From NCBI RefSeq assembly GCF_001870225.1, contig NZ_CP017675.1, positions 1,049,756 through 1,113,755 on the forward strand: DNA of 64,000 nt, written 5' to 3'. Position numbers and translations under genes: made by a program. The notes under the pieces were generated by a model that saw nothing but the letters and a program-made list of their open reading frames with translations, was not told the origin of the DNA and ran no database searches. This document shows, piece after piece, positions 17,734 to 25,700 of this stretch (the first letter of the stretch is position 1; each line of letters begins with the position of its first letter). The DNA is from Gloeomargarita lithophora Alchichica-D10. Its GTDB lineage: Bacteria; Cyanobacteriota; Cyanobacteriia; Gloeomargaritales; Gloeomargaritaceae.

Positions 17734-18753
17734 ATGTTTGGATTAATCGGTCATTTGACAAATTTAGAACACGCCCAGTCCATTGCCGATGAGTTGGGTT
17801 ACCCGGAATACGCGGAACAGGGGTTGGATTTTTGGTGTATGGCACCCCCGCAAATTGTGGATGAAATCAAAGTGCGGAGCATCACCGGGCAAGTCATTGA
17901 AGGCCGGTATGTGGAGTCCTGTTTTTTGCCAGAAATGCTCTCCCAAAATCGGTTTAAAGCCGCCACTCGTAAAGTAGTGAATGCGATGGCTCATGCCCAA
18001 AAATATGACATAGACATTACGGCTTTGGGGGGCTTTACTTCGATTATTTTTGAAAATTTTAATTTAGACCAAATCCGAGATATTCGCAATGTTTCCCTGG
18101 ATTTTAGTCGGTTCACCACCGGTAATACCCACACCGCTTATGTGATTACTCGGCAGATTGAATTGGTTGCCCCAAAGCTAGGTATTGACCTGGAGCGGGC
18201 GAGCATTTTAGTCTGCGGGGCAACAGGAGATATTGGCAGTGGTGTATGTCGTTGGTTAGCCCATCGGTTTCCCCAGGTTGATTTAATTTTGGTTGCCCGC
18301 AATCAACAACGCTTGCAAGAATTTCAACAGGAATTGGGCACAGGTCGGGTATTACCTTTGGCGACGGGATTGCCCCTGGCGGATGTGATTGTTTGGGTGG
18401 CAAGTATGCCCAAAGGTATGGAAATTAATCCTGTGGAATTAAAACATCCCTGTTTAATTATTGATGGGGGGTATCCCAAAAATCTGGGCACCCAAATTCA
18501 ACATCCGGGGGTGCGGGTTTTGAATGGGGGGATAGTGGAACATTCCTTAGATATTGATTGGAAAATTATGAAATTACTGAATTATGACGTACCCAAACGG
18601 CAGTTATTTGCCTGTTTTGCAGAGGCGATGTTATTGGAATTTGAGGGGTGGCATACCAATTTTTCCTGGGGTCGCAATCAGATTTCTTTAGAGAAAATGG
18701 CGCAAATTGGTGCCGCTTCCGTGAAACATGGATTTCGTCCTTTATTAACTTAG
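17734..18753 (+). CDS. aar: Long-chain acyl-[acyl-carrier-protein] reductase
   Basis: Reduces acyl-ACP to the fatty aldehyde used by ado, with NADPH. It begins [20 protein letters not shown], the canonical opening. The nucleotide-binding motif is [17 protein letters not shown], and the [12 protein letters not shown] segment surrounds the conserved region. The essential Cys (acyl-enzyme) falls in VESCFLPEM further toward the N-terminus, consistent with the family. At 339 residues it is complete. The pair ado-aar is intact here and should be functional. Confidence 0.96.
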   Translation: MFGLIGHLTNLEHAQSIADELGYPEYAEQGLDFWCMAPPQIVDEIKVRSITGQVIEGRYVESCFLPEMLSQNRFKAATRKVVNAMAHAQKYDIDITALGGFTSIIFENFNLDQIRDIRNVSLDFSRFTTGNTHTAYVITRQIELVAPKLGIDLERASILVCGATGDIGSGVCRWLAHRFPQVDLILVARNQQRLQEFQQELGTGRVLPLATGLPLADVIVWVASMPKGMEINPVELKHPCLIIDGGYPKNLGTQIQHPGVRVLNGGIVEHSLDIDWKIMKLLNYDVPKRQLFACFAEAMLLEFEGWHTNFSWGRNQISLEKMAQIGAASVKHGFRPLLT

Positions 18754-18777
18754 TTGTGCGGACTTTAGGTGAATCGA

Positions 18778-19562
18778 ATGTCAAATAGTATTGACTTAGA
18801 CCACCTAATTGCCCAATTAGTACAGCGAACGGTGCAATTACTTGAATGCTCTCAGGAAGAACTACGTCAAATTCAGTGGCAAGATGGCGAAGCAAATACG
18901 GATAGTGGCTACTCACAACTGGCTCAGGAAAAATTCCAAGAAGTTTTCAATCAATTGGCAGGAGAAAATCCTGGGATTCGGCTGGAAAAATGTGCATCGC
19001 CTGATGTTAGTTTTTCTATCAGGTCAAATTCAAGTTTATTAACGGGTAAGATATAGCTAAGTAGAGTAAGGTTGTCGTCTCAAGATTTCGGAAAACCAAT
19101 GCGGGGCGGTGCCCTGCGACCCATGTTATTATGTCAACCTTTACGTGTTTAGCTATAGAACTCAAAAGTTGTAAAGCTAATCCTATTAGACCTACGGTTA
19201 TCCCTGGTTCTACTATTGCTACATTAGACTTGAATATGTGGGTGATATTTTGTCGTCGCTCCTCGAATAATCAAAACTTTGAATTTAGATATGGTCGTTA
19301 TTTCCGTGGGATTTTTGATAGCCCCACCGTTTTATTTCAAGACCGTACTCCCCGTCCTCGTATTAATTGGGATGGTTATCAGAGCGTGAATGAAGCACCA
19401 AAACTGGAAAAAATGGATGCCTCTAGTGGCTGGGTCAAAAGATATGCCCAAGCTGCAGTAAATCGAATTTCCAGAGAACATCCGGTCAATTATTCATGGC
19501 AGGATGACCTAGTTAAGGAAATCATTAAAATTGCTAGAGAAAAGGGAATCACTGGGGAATAA
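18778..19562 (+). pseudogene. Type II restriction endonuclease gene interrupted by a 104-bp element
   Basis: Two frames are two halves of one gene. The first (18778-19053) reads MSNSIDLDHLIAQLVQRTV and ends SLLTGKI, then a stop supplied by the insertion. The second continues ELKSCKANPIRP in a shifted frame from 19158 to 19562. Deleting 19054-19157 joins them in frame as TGKI-ELKSC, giving about 227 residues. The joined sequence has a PD-(D/E)xK pattern: PDV about 20 residues before IELKS. The insertion falls between catalytic D and ExK, so no active enzyme is expected. The gene converges on a cytosine methyltransferase with 2 bp between stops, which supports the restriction-enzyme identity. 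Specificity is unknown. Confidence 0.85.
19054..19157 (+). mobile_element. 104-bp MITE-like insertion, TATAGCTAA ends
   Basis: TATAGCTAA at 19052-19060 is matched by its inverse TTAGCTATA at 19149-19157. The target looks like TA (or ATA) duplicated at both sides, as for IS630/Tc1-type transposition. The interior has the GC-rich core GGGGCGGTGCCCTGCGACCC also found in group-1 repeats of the window. It has no coding capacity. Coordinates include one copy of the target duplication. Confidence 0.8.
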
Positions 19563-19564
19563 AA

Positions 19565-20857
19565 CTAGGAAACTAATTGGATTTTTTCTGGTTCACATTT
19601 AGCAGTATCTATGAACAATTGATGCCAAATCATCTCCAATCTTTTAGCGAAGTGATAGGCAAGGAATGGGGGTACGGCGTTGCCAATTAATTTGTAACTG
19701 CTACTTGCCCCCAAACGAAAATCATCATTTGTTTCCCTGACAAACTCATAATCATCGGGAAAAGTTTGAATTCTGGCGCACTCGCGAACCGTCAATCGCC
19801 GTTCAATCCAACCTTTTGCCAACTCGTCTAAATAACGACCACCCCGTTCTCGTGATAGTCTCCTATATTCAATATTGCCGTGATGTTCAGCTCTGATTGT
19901 CGGTGCTAAGCCATCTAAATTGACTTCAATTTGTCCTTGAGTTTTGCCGCAGTATTTAGCCTTAGAATACTTGCTCTGAGCTAAATCTATTGAATTGTAT
20001 TCCGGTTCAGGTAAATCAATAAGTAGGGAGCGTAGGGTTGGATAGGGTAGCAAAAGATCATCCCATAACAGCGGTAAATTATTTTCTCTTTTATGCGTTG
20101 GTGTAGGAAAAGGATCAAAATTAGGGGGAATAATTTCTTGTTTTAGTGCCCAAATTGCCTCTGGTTTCAGATATTGACGATTAAACCCTATAAAAAAGAT
20201 GCGCTCTCGACTTTGGGGAATGCCATAATCAGGAGCAAATAAAACTTTTGCCATCACCATATAGCCTTTCTGTCCCACTGAACTAAAGTCGGCTTCAATC
20301 GTTTCTTTTGCATTTCTTAAAGACACTAAGCCTTTCACATTTTCTGCAATAAAAACCTTTGGTTCGGTAATAGAAATTACTTTTTTCATCCATTGGTATA
20401 GTTGACCACGATTTTCTTTCTTTGCATCTTCGGATAACGCCAACAATTGACCCGTATGACTTTTATGGGATTGAAAACCTTTACGTTTACCCGCCACACT
20501 AAAATCTTGACAAGGAAAACCACCGGTTACGACATCAATTTTTTCGGGAAAACTGAAACGGCCTTGTTCAAAATTCTTGACCAAATTTACAATGCTATCT
20601 AAATGAAAGGTATTAGGGTCAATCCCCCGTTTAGAAAAGTAGCCTATCCAGGCATTTTTGGCCGCCTTTACAATATCATTAGCAAATACAATTTCAAAAC
20701 TATTTCTACAGAGTAAAACTTGATCGTTTGCTAGTTCTGTATCAATCCACGCATTGTTTGAGGGATGGAGGAGAAATTTAGGTAAAGCGAATGCCCCATC
20801 AAAACCCAAATCCATGCCACCACAACCAGAAAACAGTGACAAAATCCGTTTAGACAT
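19565..20857 (-). CDS. DNA (cytosine-5-)-methyltransferase, now orphan
   Basis: A 430-residue C5 methyltransferase. Motif I is LSLFSGCGGMDLGF, the catalytic PCQ loop is TGGFPCQDFSVAGKRKGF, motif VI is FIAENVKGL, motif VIII is DYGIPQSRERIFFIGF, and the C-terminal motifs IX/X are RLTVRECARIQTFPDDY and YKLIGNAVPPFLA. All motifs are intact. It presumably protected DNA from the convergent restriction enzyme, whose gene is now split. An active methyltransferase beside a dead nuclease leaves DNA methylation without restriction. The recognition sequence cannot be read from the protein. Upstream lies a short inverted repeat that could control it. Confidence 0.95.
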   Translation of the reverse strand: MSKRILSLFSGCGGMDLGFDGAFALPKFLLHPSNNAWIDTELANDQVLLCRNSFEIVFANDIVKAAKNAWIGYFSKRGIDPNTFHLDSIVNLVKNFEQGRFSFPEKIDVVTGGFPCQDFSVAGKRKGFQSHKSHTGQLLALSEDAKKENRGQLYQWMKKVISITEPKVFIAENVKGLVSLRNAKETIEADFSSVGQKGYMVMAKVLFAPDYGIPQSRERIFFIGFNRQYLKPEAIWALKQEIIPPNFDPFPTPTHKRENNLPLLWDDLLLPYPTLRSLLIDLPEPEYNSIDLAQSKYSKAKYCGKTQGQIEVNLDGLAPTIRAEHHGNIEYRRLSRERGGRYLDELAKGWIERRLTVRECARIQTFPDDYEFVRETNDDFRLGASSSYKLIGNAVPPFLAYHFAKRLEMIWHQLFIDTAKCEPEKIQLVS

Positions 20858-20890
20858 TTAGTTTAATGTGTCGGTTCTATGTTATCTAAT

Positions 20891-20908
20891 CAACTAATTA
20901 GCTAGTTG
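20891..20908. promoter_or_regulatory. Inverted repeat upstream of the methyltransferase gene
   Basis: CAACTA, six bases, then TAGTTG form a perfect 6-bp inverted repeat, about 35 bp upstream of the methyltransferase start, in an AT-rich stretch likely to contain its promoter. Methyltransferases and controller proteins of restriction systems often bind such sites, but no controller gene is present here. Chance occurrence is possible. Confidence 0.3.
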
Positions 20909-20950
20909 TCAATATATGTAATTATATCAATCCTATTTAAGTTTTGAACA

Positions 20951-20990
20951 GCGCTCGCAGGGGCACCGTCCCCGAACTTGGTTCTTCTGA
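20951..20990 (-). repeat. Partial repeat resembling the group-1 core
   Basis: GCGCTCGCAGGGGCACCGTC followed by a TTCTTCTGA segment parallels the reverse-orientation copy at 55877-56002 (GGTCGCAGGGGGGCACC and GTTCTTCTCAGTAAT). No terminal inverted repeats are visible, so it is a decayed fragment. The rest of the 20858-21083 gap has no gene I can support; its right part (TATAGCTCTTTAGC near 21042) weakly echoes the left end of the 19054 element. Confidence 0.45.
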
Positions 20991-21083
20991 ATATCTGTAT
21001 GCCTACGGCACGCAAGCTAACGCCAATTGGGTGGGATTGCTATAGCTCTTTAGCGTATATTGGTTGTAGCGTTCTTCAAGATT

Positions 21084-21314
21084 ATGGCGCAGACCCAACG
21101 CAAGCCGGTTTACATTTTACCTCAGCACCATAATACTTTACATTGTATTGCTTACGAGCGGCGGTGTAATCTTTCCGATGTCCTAGACAGTGTTTTAGAA
21201 ATGACTGATTGGGAGCAGATAACCCAGAAAGCCAGCACGAAGCCAGTATTGAGACTGAAGGAACGATCAGATGTTTATCAAGTAAGTCGTAAGCCACCTG
21301 AAGCGCCGTCTTGA
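21084..21314 (+). CDS. Hypothetical protein, 76 residues
   Basis: The frame begins MAQTQRKPVYILPQHHNTL at the ATG at 21084; a TTG at 21060 would extend it. A central helix pair, LHCIAYERRCNLSDVLDSVL, has the spacing of a ribbon-helix-helix or small DNA-binding module, but this is only a resemblance. The C-terminus is basic (RLKERSDVYQVSRKP). It sits between the methyltransferase promoter region and a tRNA gene. No clear ribosome-binding site is present. Real but unassigned, or possibly a fragment. Confidence 0.45.
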   Translation: MAQTQRKPVYILPQHHNTLHCIAYERRCNLSDVLDSVLEMTDWEQITQKASTKPVLRLKERSDVYQVSRKPPEAPS

Positions 21315-21339
21315 GCTAATGTTATGATCTGGTCTGTAT

Positions 21340-21412
<73 letters not shown>

Positions 21413-21419
21413 TTACACT

Positions 21420-21529
21420 TAAGGACACCTCTATTTATTTGCAATGATAGAGAACTATCTCACTAGAAGCCTGATTTTTAGGAGAACCAATAACGGGGGC
21501 GGTGCGACCTATTTTTAGAGGTGTCCGTA
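21420..21529 (+). mobile_element. Group-1 MITE-like repeat with perfect terminal inverted repeats
   Basis: GGACACCTCTA at 21423-21433 is matched exactly by TAGAGGTGTCC at 21516-21526. TA dinucleotides flank both ends one base further out, consistent with TA-target insertion. The interior keeps ATCTCACTAGAAGCC and the GC-rich core ACGGGGGCGGTGCGACC. It lies just downstream of the tRNA-Thr and has no coding capacity. It is the cleanest complete copy of the group in the window. Confidence 0.85.
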
Positions 21530-21637
21530 GGTTGGACTTGCTAAGTTCATATCCTAAAACCTGTCAAACAGGTTCTATAGACAATAATGAATACCCCGTC
21601 CTATGATGAATCTAGTATTTACGTTGTCTTAGTATTC

Positions 21638-22414
21638 ATGCGTAGGTGGGCGTGGCTAACATCCGTTTTCCTAAGCGTGGGATGGGTTCTGCCCGTTCAG
21701 GCCACGGTGATCATGCGGGTCTTTTTGACCCAGACGGGGGGGATTTTGCCACTGGGGAGTTCGACCCCGGCGCAGGTGCTTGACCCCCAGGGGCGTTTGG
21801 TGACCAACATCCCGGCGATGGGGCGGGTACAGGGGCAAGTCAGCGGCGGGCAGGTCACCTTAGCAGGTCATAAAGCTCCCTTTCTTTGGGTGCAACCCAG
21901 CACCGGGGGCTACGTTTATGTGGGCAATGGCTGGTACCGGGGGCGGGTACTCCTGTTGGTACGCAACGGGTTGAGTGTGATTAATTATGTGGATTTGGAG
22001 GAATATTTGTACAGCGTGGTGGGGGCGGAAATGTACTCCCATTGGCCTGCATCAGCTTTGCAAGCCCAGGCGGTGGCGGCCCGCTCCTATGCAGTGACCA
22101 AGCGGATTCAGCCGGTGGATAAGTATTACGATTTGGGTACCACCGAACGCCATCAGGTCTATAAGGGGGTCGGTTCCGAACAGCCCACCACCCGTGCCGC
22201 CGTCAATGCCACCCGGGGGCAGGTTTTGACCTACAAAGGCGGCGTGGTTTTGACCCAGTATGCGGCCAACGATAGTATTGTGCGTAATGTATTTGGGGGG
22301 CGGGGGATGAGCCAGCAACGGGCTTATGAACTCGCCAAGCAGCAGTACAGTTACCTGCAAATTTTGAGCTATTTTTATCCCGGTACCCGCTTGGGACGGA
22401 TTCATGGGTATTGA
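21638..22414 (+). CDS. SpoIID/LytB-domain exported protein
   Basis: The ATG at 21638 gives a clear signal peptide (MRRWAWLTSVFLSVGWVLPV ending QA); in-frame codons upstream to 21587 are unlikely to be used. The SpoIID domain spans VINYVDLEEYLYSVVGAEM, LQAQAVAARSYA and the C-terminal GGRGMSQQRAYELAK. Members cleave glycan strands denuded of peptide in Bacillus sporulation; cyanobacterial relatives are proposed cell-wall remodelling enzymes. The catalytic Glu region (EM) is kept. About 258 residues. It is monocistronic, preceded by repeat sequence and followed by the small PetM-like gene. Confidence 0.88.
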   Translation: MRRWAWLTSVFLSVGWVLPVQATVIMRVFLTQTGGILPLGSSTPAQVLDPQGRLVTNIPAMGRVQGQVSGGQVTLAGHKAPFLWVQPSTGGYVYVGNGWYRGRVLLLVRNGLSVINYVDLEEYLYSVVGAEMYSHWPASALQAQAVAARSYAVTKRIQPVDKYYDLGTTERHQVYKGVGSEQPTTRAAVNATRGQVLTYKGGVVLTQYAANDSIVRNVFGGRGMSQQRAYELAKQQYSYLQILSYFYPGTRLGRIHGY

Positions 22415-22463
22415 GGCGACCTTTTCGCTATGATCAAGGGTGATGTTATGGGGATAGAGGGTG

Positions 22464-22604
22464 ATGGCCGCAGAAATTTTTAGTCAGGCAAGTGTGATTT
22501 TTGCCATGGTGTTGGTGGGGATTGTCACCGGGTTTGTGTTAATTAAACTCTCCGGGGAGTCCTCGGCGGGACGGCTGTTCAAAATTACCAGTAAAGAAGA
22601 ATAA
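22464..22604 (+). CDS. petM: PetM-like small membrane subunit (cytochrome b6f)
   Basis: A 46-residue peptide beginning MAAEIFSQASVIFAMVLVGI. It has one transmembrane helix (VIFAMVLVGIVTGFVLIKL) flanked by the pattern (S/A)xE at the N-terminus and LIKLSGE after the helix, which matches the PetM pattern of the cytochrome b6f complex. A GAGGGTG sequence just upstream serves as ribosome-binding site. It extends about ten residues past the usual PetM end (SSAGRLFKITSKEE), so another single-helix photosynthetic subunit cannot be excluded. A hairpin terminator follows. Confidence 0.6.
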   Translation: MAAEIFSQASVIFAMVLVGIVTGFVLIKLSGESSAGRLFKITSKEE

Positions 22605-22614
22605 TGGTGGCAAT

Positions 22615-22652
22615 GGGGAAGGGGCTAAAACCGTCCTTTCCCCTAGTTTTTT
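22615..22652 (+). terminator. Candidate intrinsic terminator after the PetM-like gene
   Basis: GGGGAAGG at 22615 can pair with CCTTTCCCC ending at 22643, with one bulged base and an 11-base loop, followed by TAGTTTTTT. It lies 11 bp after the stop codon, where a terminator would be expected. Confidence 0.6.
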
Positions 22653-22763
22653 GGGAAGTTGTGCGACTGTAAATTACGTCCCTTGCGTTCGCTCTACTCC
22701 TTACCCAATCATCAATTTAGCGATTAACCAATCCTGTTTATTTTACCTCTAATTCCTGTTCCC

Positions 22764-25700
22764 ATGAGTAACCCACCTCAAGATGAAATCACCGCCTATT
22801 TTCGAGCCGAAGTGCCGGGGCTGTTGGCGGCAATAGAAACGGGTTTATTGGGATTGCGGCAGGATCACTCGGTACCTGCCTACTACCGGTTGTTGCGGGC
22901 GGCGCATTCGCTGAAAGGGGGAGCGGCCAGTGTTTCTATGTATAGCATTCAAACCTTGGCGCAATGTTTGGAAGATGTGTTTCAAACCCTATTAGCCCAG
23001 TCGGATACGGATGTAGAATTAATTGAAGATTTATTATTGCAGGGATTTGATTGTTTACGTTTACCCCTATCCCAATGGTTGAAAACCGGGCTATGTGACC
23101 CGGATTTTGGTTTGCGCCGCGCCAAGGTGATTTATGCCCAATTAACCGATCTATTGGGGCCGGTGCCAGTGACGATGCAGCCGGTCAGTGCTGATGACTT
23201 AGGGGTGGATGTCACCCAGACCATTTTTGAGCATGATATTGCTCCCAAAATAGCGGAAATTGAAGTGTTGTTGTCTGCGTCATCACCCTCATCCTTAGCT
23301 GGAGAACTGCGGGCGCAATTTGATTTGCTGAGCGGTTTGGGGGAAATGCTACATTTGCGGGGATTGAGTCAAATTAGTCGGGTGGTGATCCAGGCATTGA
23401 TTGACCATCCTGAACAGGCCGTTGTGATTGGGGAATTGGCTCTGCGGGATTTGCAAGCGGTGCTGGGGGGTCGTCACCAAGGGGGGGAACCCAGTTTTGA
23501 ATTGCTCACTTGGGCGCAAACGGCTCAGGGGACAGGGGAATTATTAGCTGAAATGGATGATAAGCCCCAAATACAATCGCCAATCCCGTCCGAAGCCCCA
23601 TTATTTTGGGATGAAATTGGCGATGACACTATCCACCAAGTTACGGAAAATTTAACAGATTTATACCCAGCAGAATCACTAGAATCTACCTTATTTTGGG
23701 ATGAAATTGTTGACCTTACCACTCCCCAAATCAATGCCCTAGAACCCGAACCTTCAACCGATTTATTCTGGGCAGAAATGGGTGAAATTCCTGCACAAGA
23801 ACCATCCCCAATCCCAGATATTCCCACGGATTTGTTCGGGGTAGAAACGCCGGAATCTGATCTAACTGAACCCCTAGAACCCCCATCGTTTTGGGATGAG
23901 ATTGACTACACGACTACGCCGCAATTAAATCATCCTGAACCGGAACCTTCAACCGATTCATTTTGGGAAGAGATTAACGAAAATACACCATCCCCATCCG
24001 GTTGGGAAGATATAGGTTTCGAGCCAAATCAGGAATTAAATACTCCAGAACCAGACAATGCTACGGATTCATTCTGGGGGGAAATTGATGAGATTATTCA
24101 ACCAGAACCACCTCTGGAATCAGAGAGTCTCACGAATTTATCCTGGGAAGAAGTCAACGCAAATAATCAATTGGAACCCACGGCATCATTTTGGGAAGAA
24201 ATCAATTTTGAAACCACGCCGCAATCAAGTGATTCAGAATCAAACAATTTAACCGATTCATTCTGGCAAGAAATGGGAGAGATTGCGGAACCCTCCCCAG
24301 AAATTTGGGCAGAAAACCATCAAGAAGTAGAATTAAACCCAGTCGCTCCCCTTTGGACTGGGCCAGCCTTACCCCCCGATGCGGCGATCAACCCGGAAGC
24401 CCTAGAATTTTTTGCCCAGGAAGCCCAGGATTTGCTACAGGAATTGGAATCGGGCTTGCTGACCCTACGCCAAAACCATGACATTCCCCACATCCATGCC
24501 CTGATGCGGGCGGCGCATTCGATTAAGGGGGGAGCCGCTACCGTTGGGTTACCGGTGATTCAGGTGATTGCCCATCGTTTGGAAAATGCCCTGCAAATCC
24601 TCTACCAGTGGCCGGGGGAATTGGATGTGCCCTTGGAAGAAGCCCTTTTGCACGCCTGCGATACCCTGCGCCAGCCCCTCCAATCCCAGTTGGCGGGGGA
24701 GAATTTTAATCTGGATACCGTACTGCATAATGCCGAACAAGCCTTTTTACAACTGGAACAAATTCTTGGCCCGACGGAACCCACGGGTGGGGATGCCTAT
24801 ATGCCCTCGTCCCAGGATTTGGGCGTGGATATGACGGCCACGATTTTTAGCGGGGATATTCAGCAGGGGTTGGAGCGGTTGGGGGAATGCTTGGCGCAAC
24901 CGGTGGGGGATTGGGTCGCCGAAGTCACCGGTCAGTTGGAAGTGTTTGCCAATTTGGGGGAATTGTTGAATTTATCGGGCTGGCGGGCGGTTTGTGAAGC
25001 GGGATCAACGGCACTGGCACAGCATCCTGACCAGGCCATCGCCATTACTCAGGTACTCCTGCGGGATTTGCGCCAAGGGTACGCTCAGGTCATGGGGGGT
25101 GAACGGGAATATGGGGGGGCAGTTAGCCCAGAATTGCAAGCCTTTTTAGCAGAAAATGTACCATTATTTGCAGTACCAGAATCTCAACCAGAATCAACGA
25201 CCCCAGAGCCACCCACCCAGGTTTTAACCCAAGCAAATATCAGTACATTATTTGACCAACTACCCCCGGCGATGGATGGTATTGCCCCTCCGCCCGTTGC
25301 ACCTGTCACCCCAAAAGTTGCGGAAACCCAACCGCAGGCGGGACGGGGAGCCATTGTGCGGGTAGAAGTCAGCCGTTTGGAGCGGTTGAATAATTTAATT
25401 GGGGAATTGGTGATTCAAGAAAACGGTTCTTTTTTATATCAACAACAGCTACAAAAACTGGTGCAAACCTTTGGGCAACGGTTAAATAAATTTGAAACCA
25501 TCGGTCAGATGTTAGAAGATACCGCTGACCAATTAACATTAACCACCAACTCAATTAACGCTCCAAATAGTGAATTTGACCCCCTACAAATGGATTCGTA
25601 CAATCAACTATACACCTGGGTACAAACGGTGATCGAAGAAATCGCCCAGGTGGGAGAAGTCCTGCGGGATATGGGTTTGATTACCCAGCAGTCCCAGGAA

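Noticed and set aside
23601-24320. A CRISPR-like or minisatellite DNA repeat.
   Set aside because: The repetition is at protein level and irregular in spacing; nucleotide units differ and the frame is open throughout.
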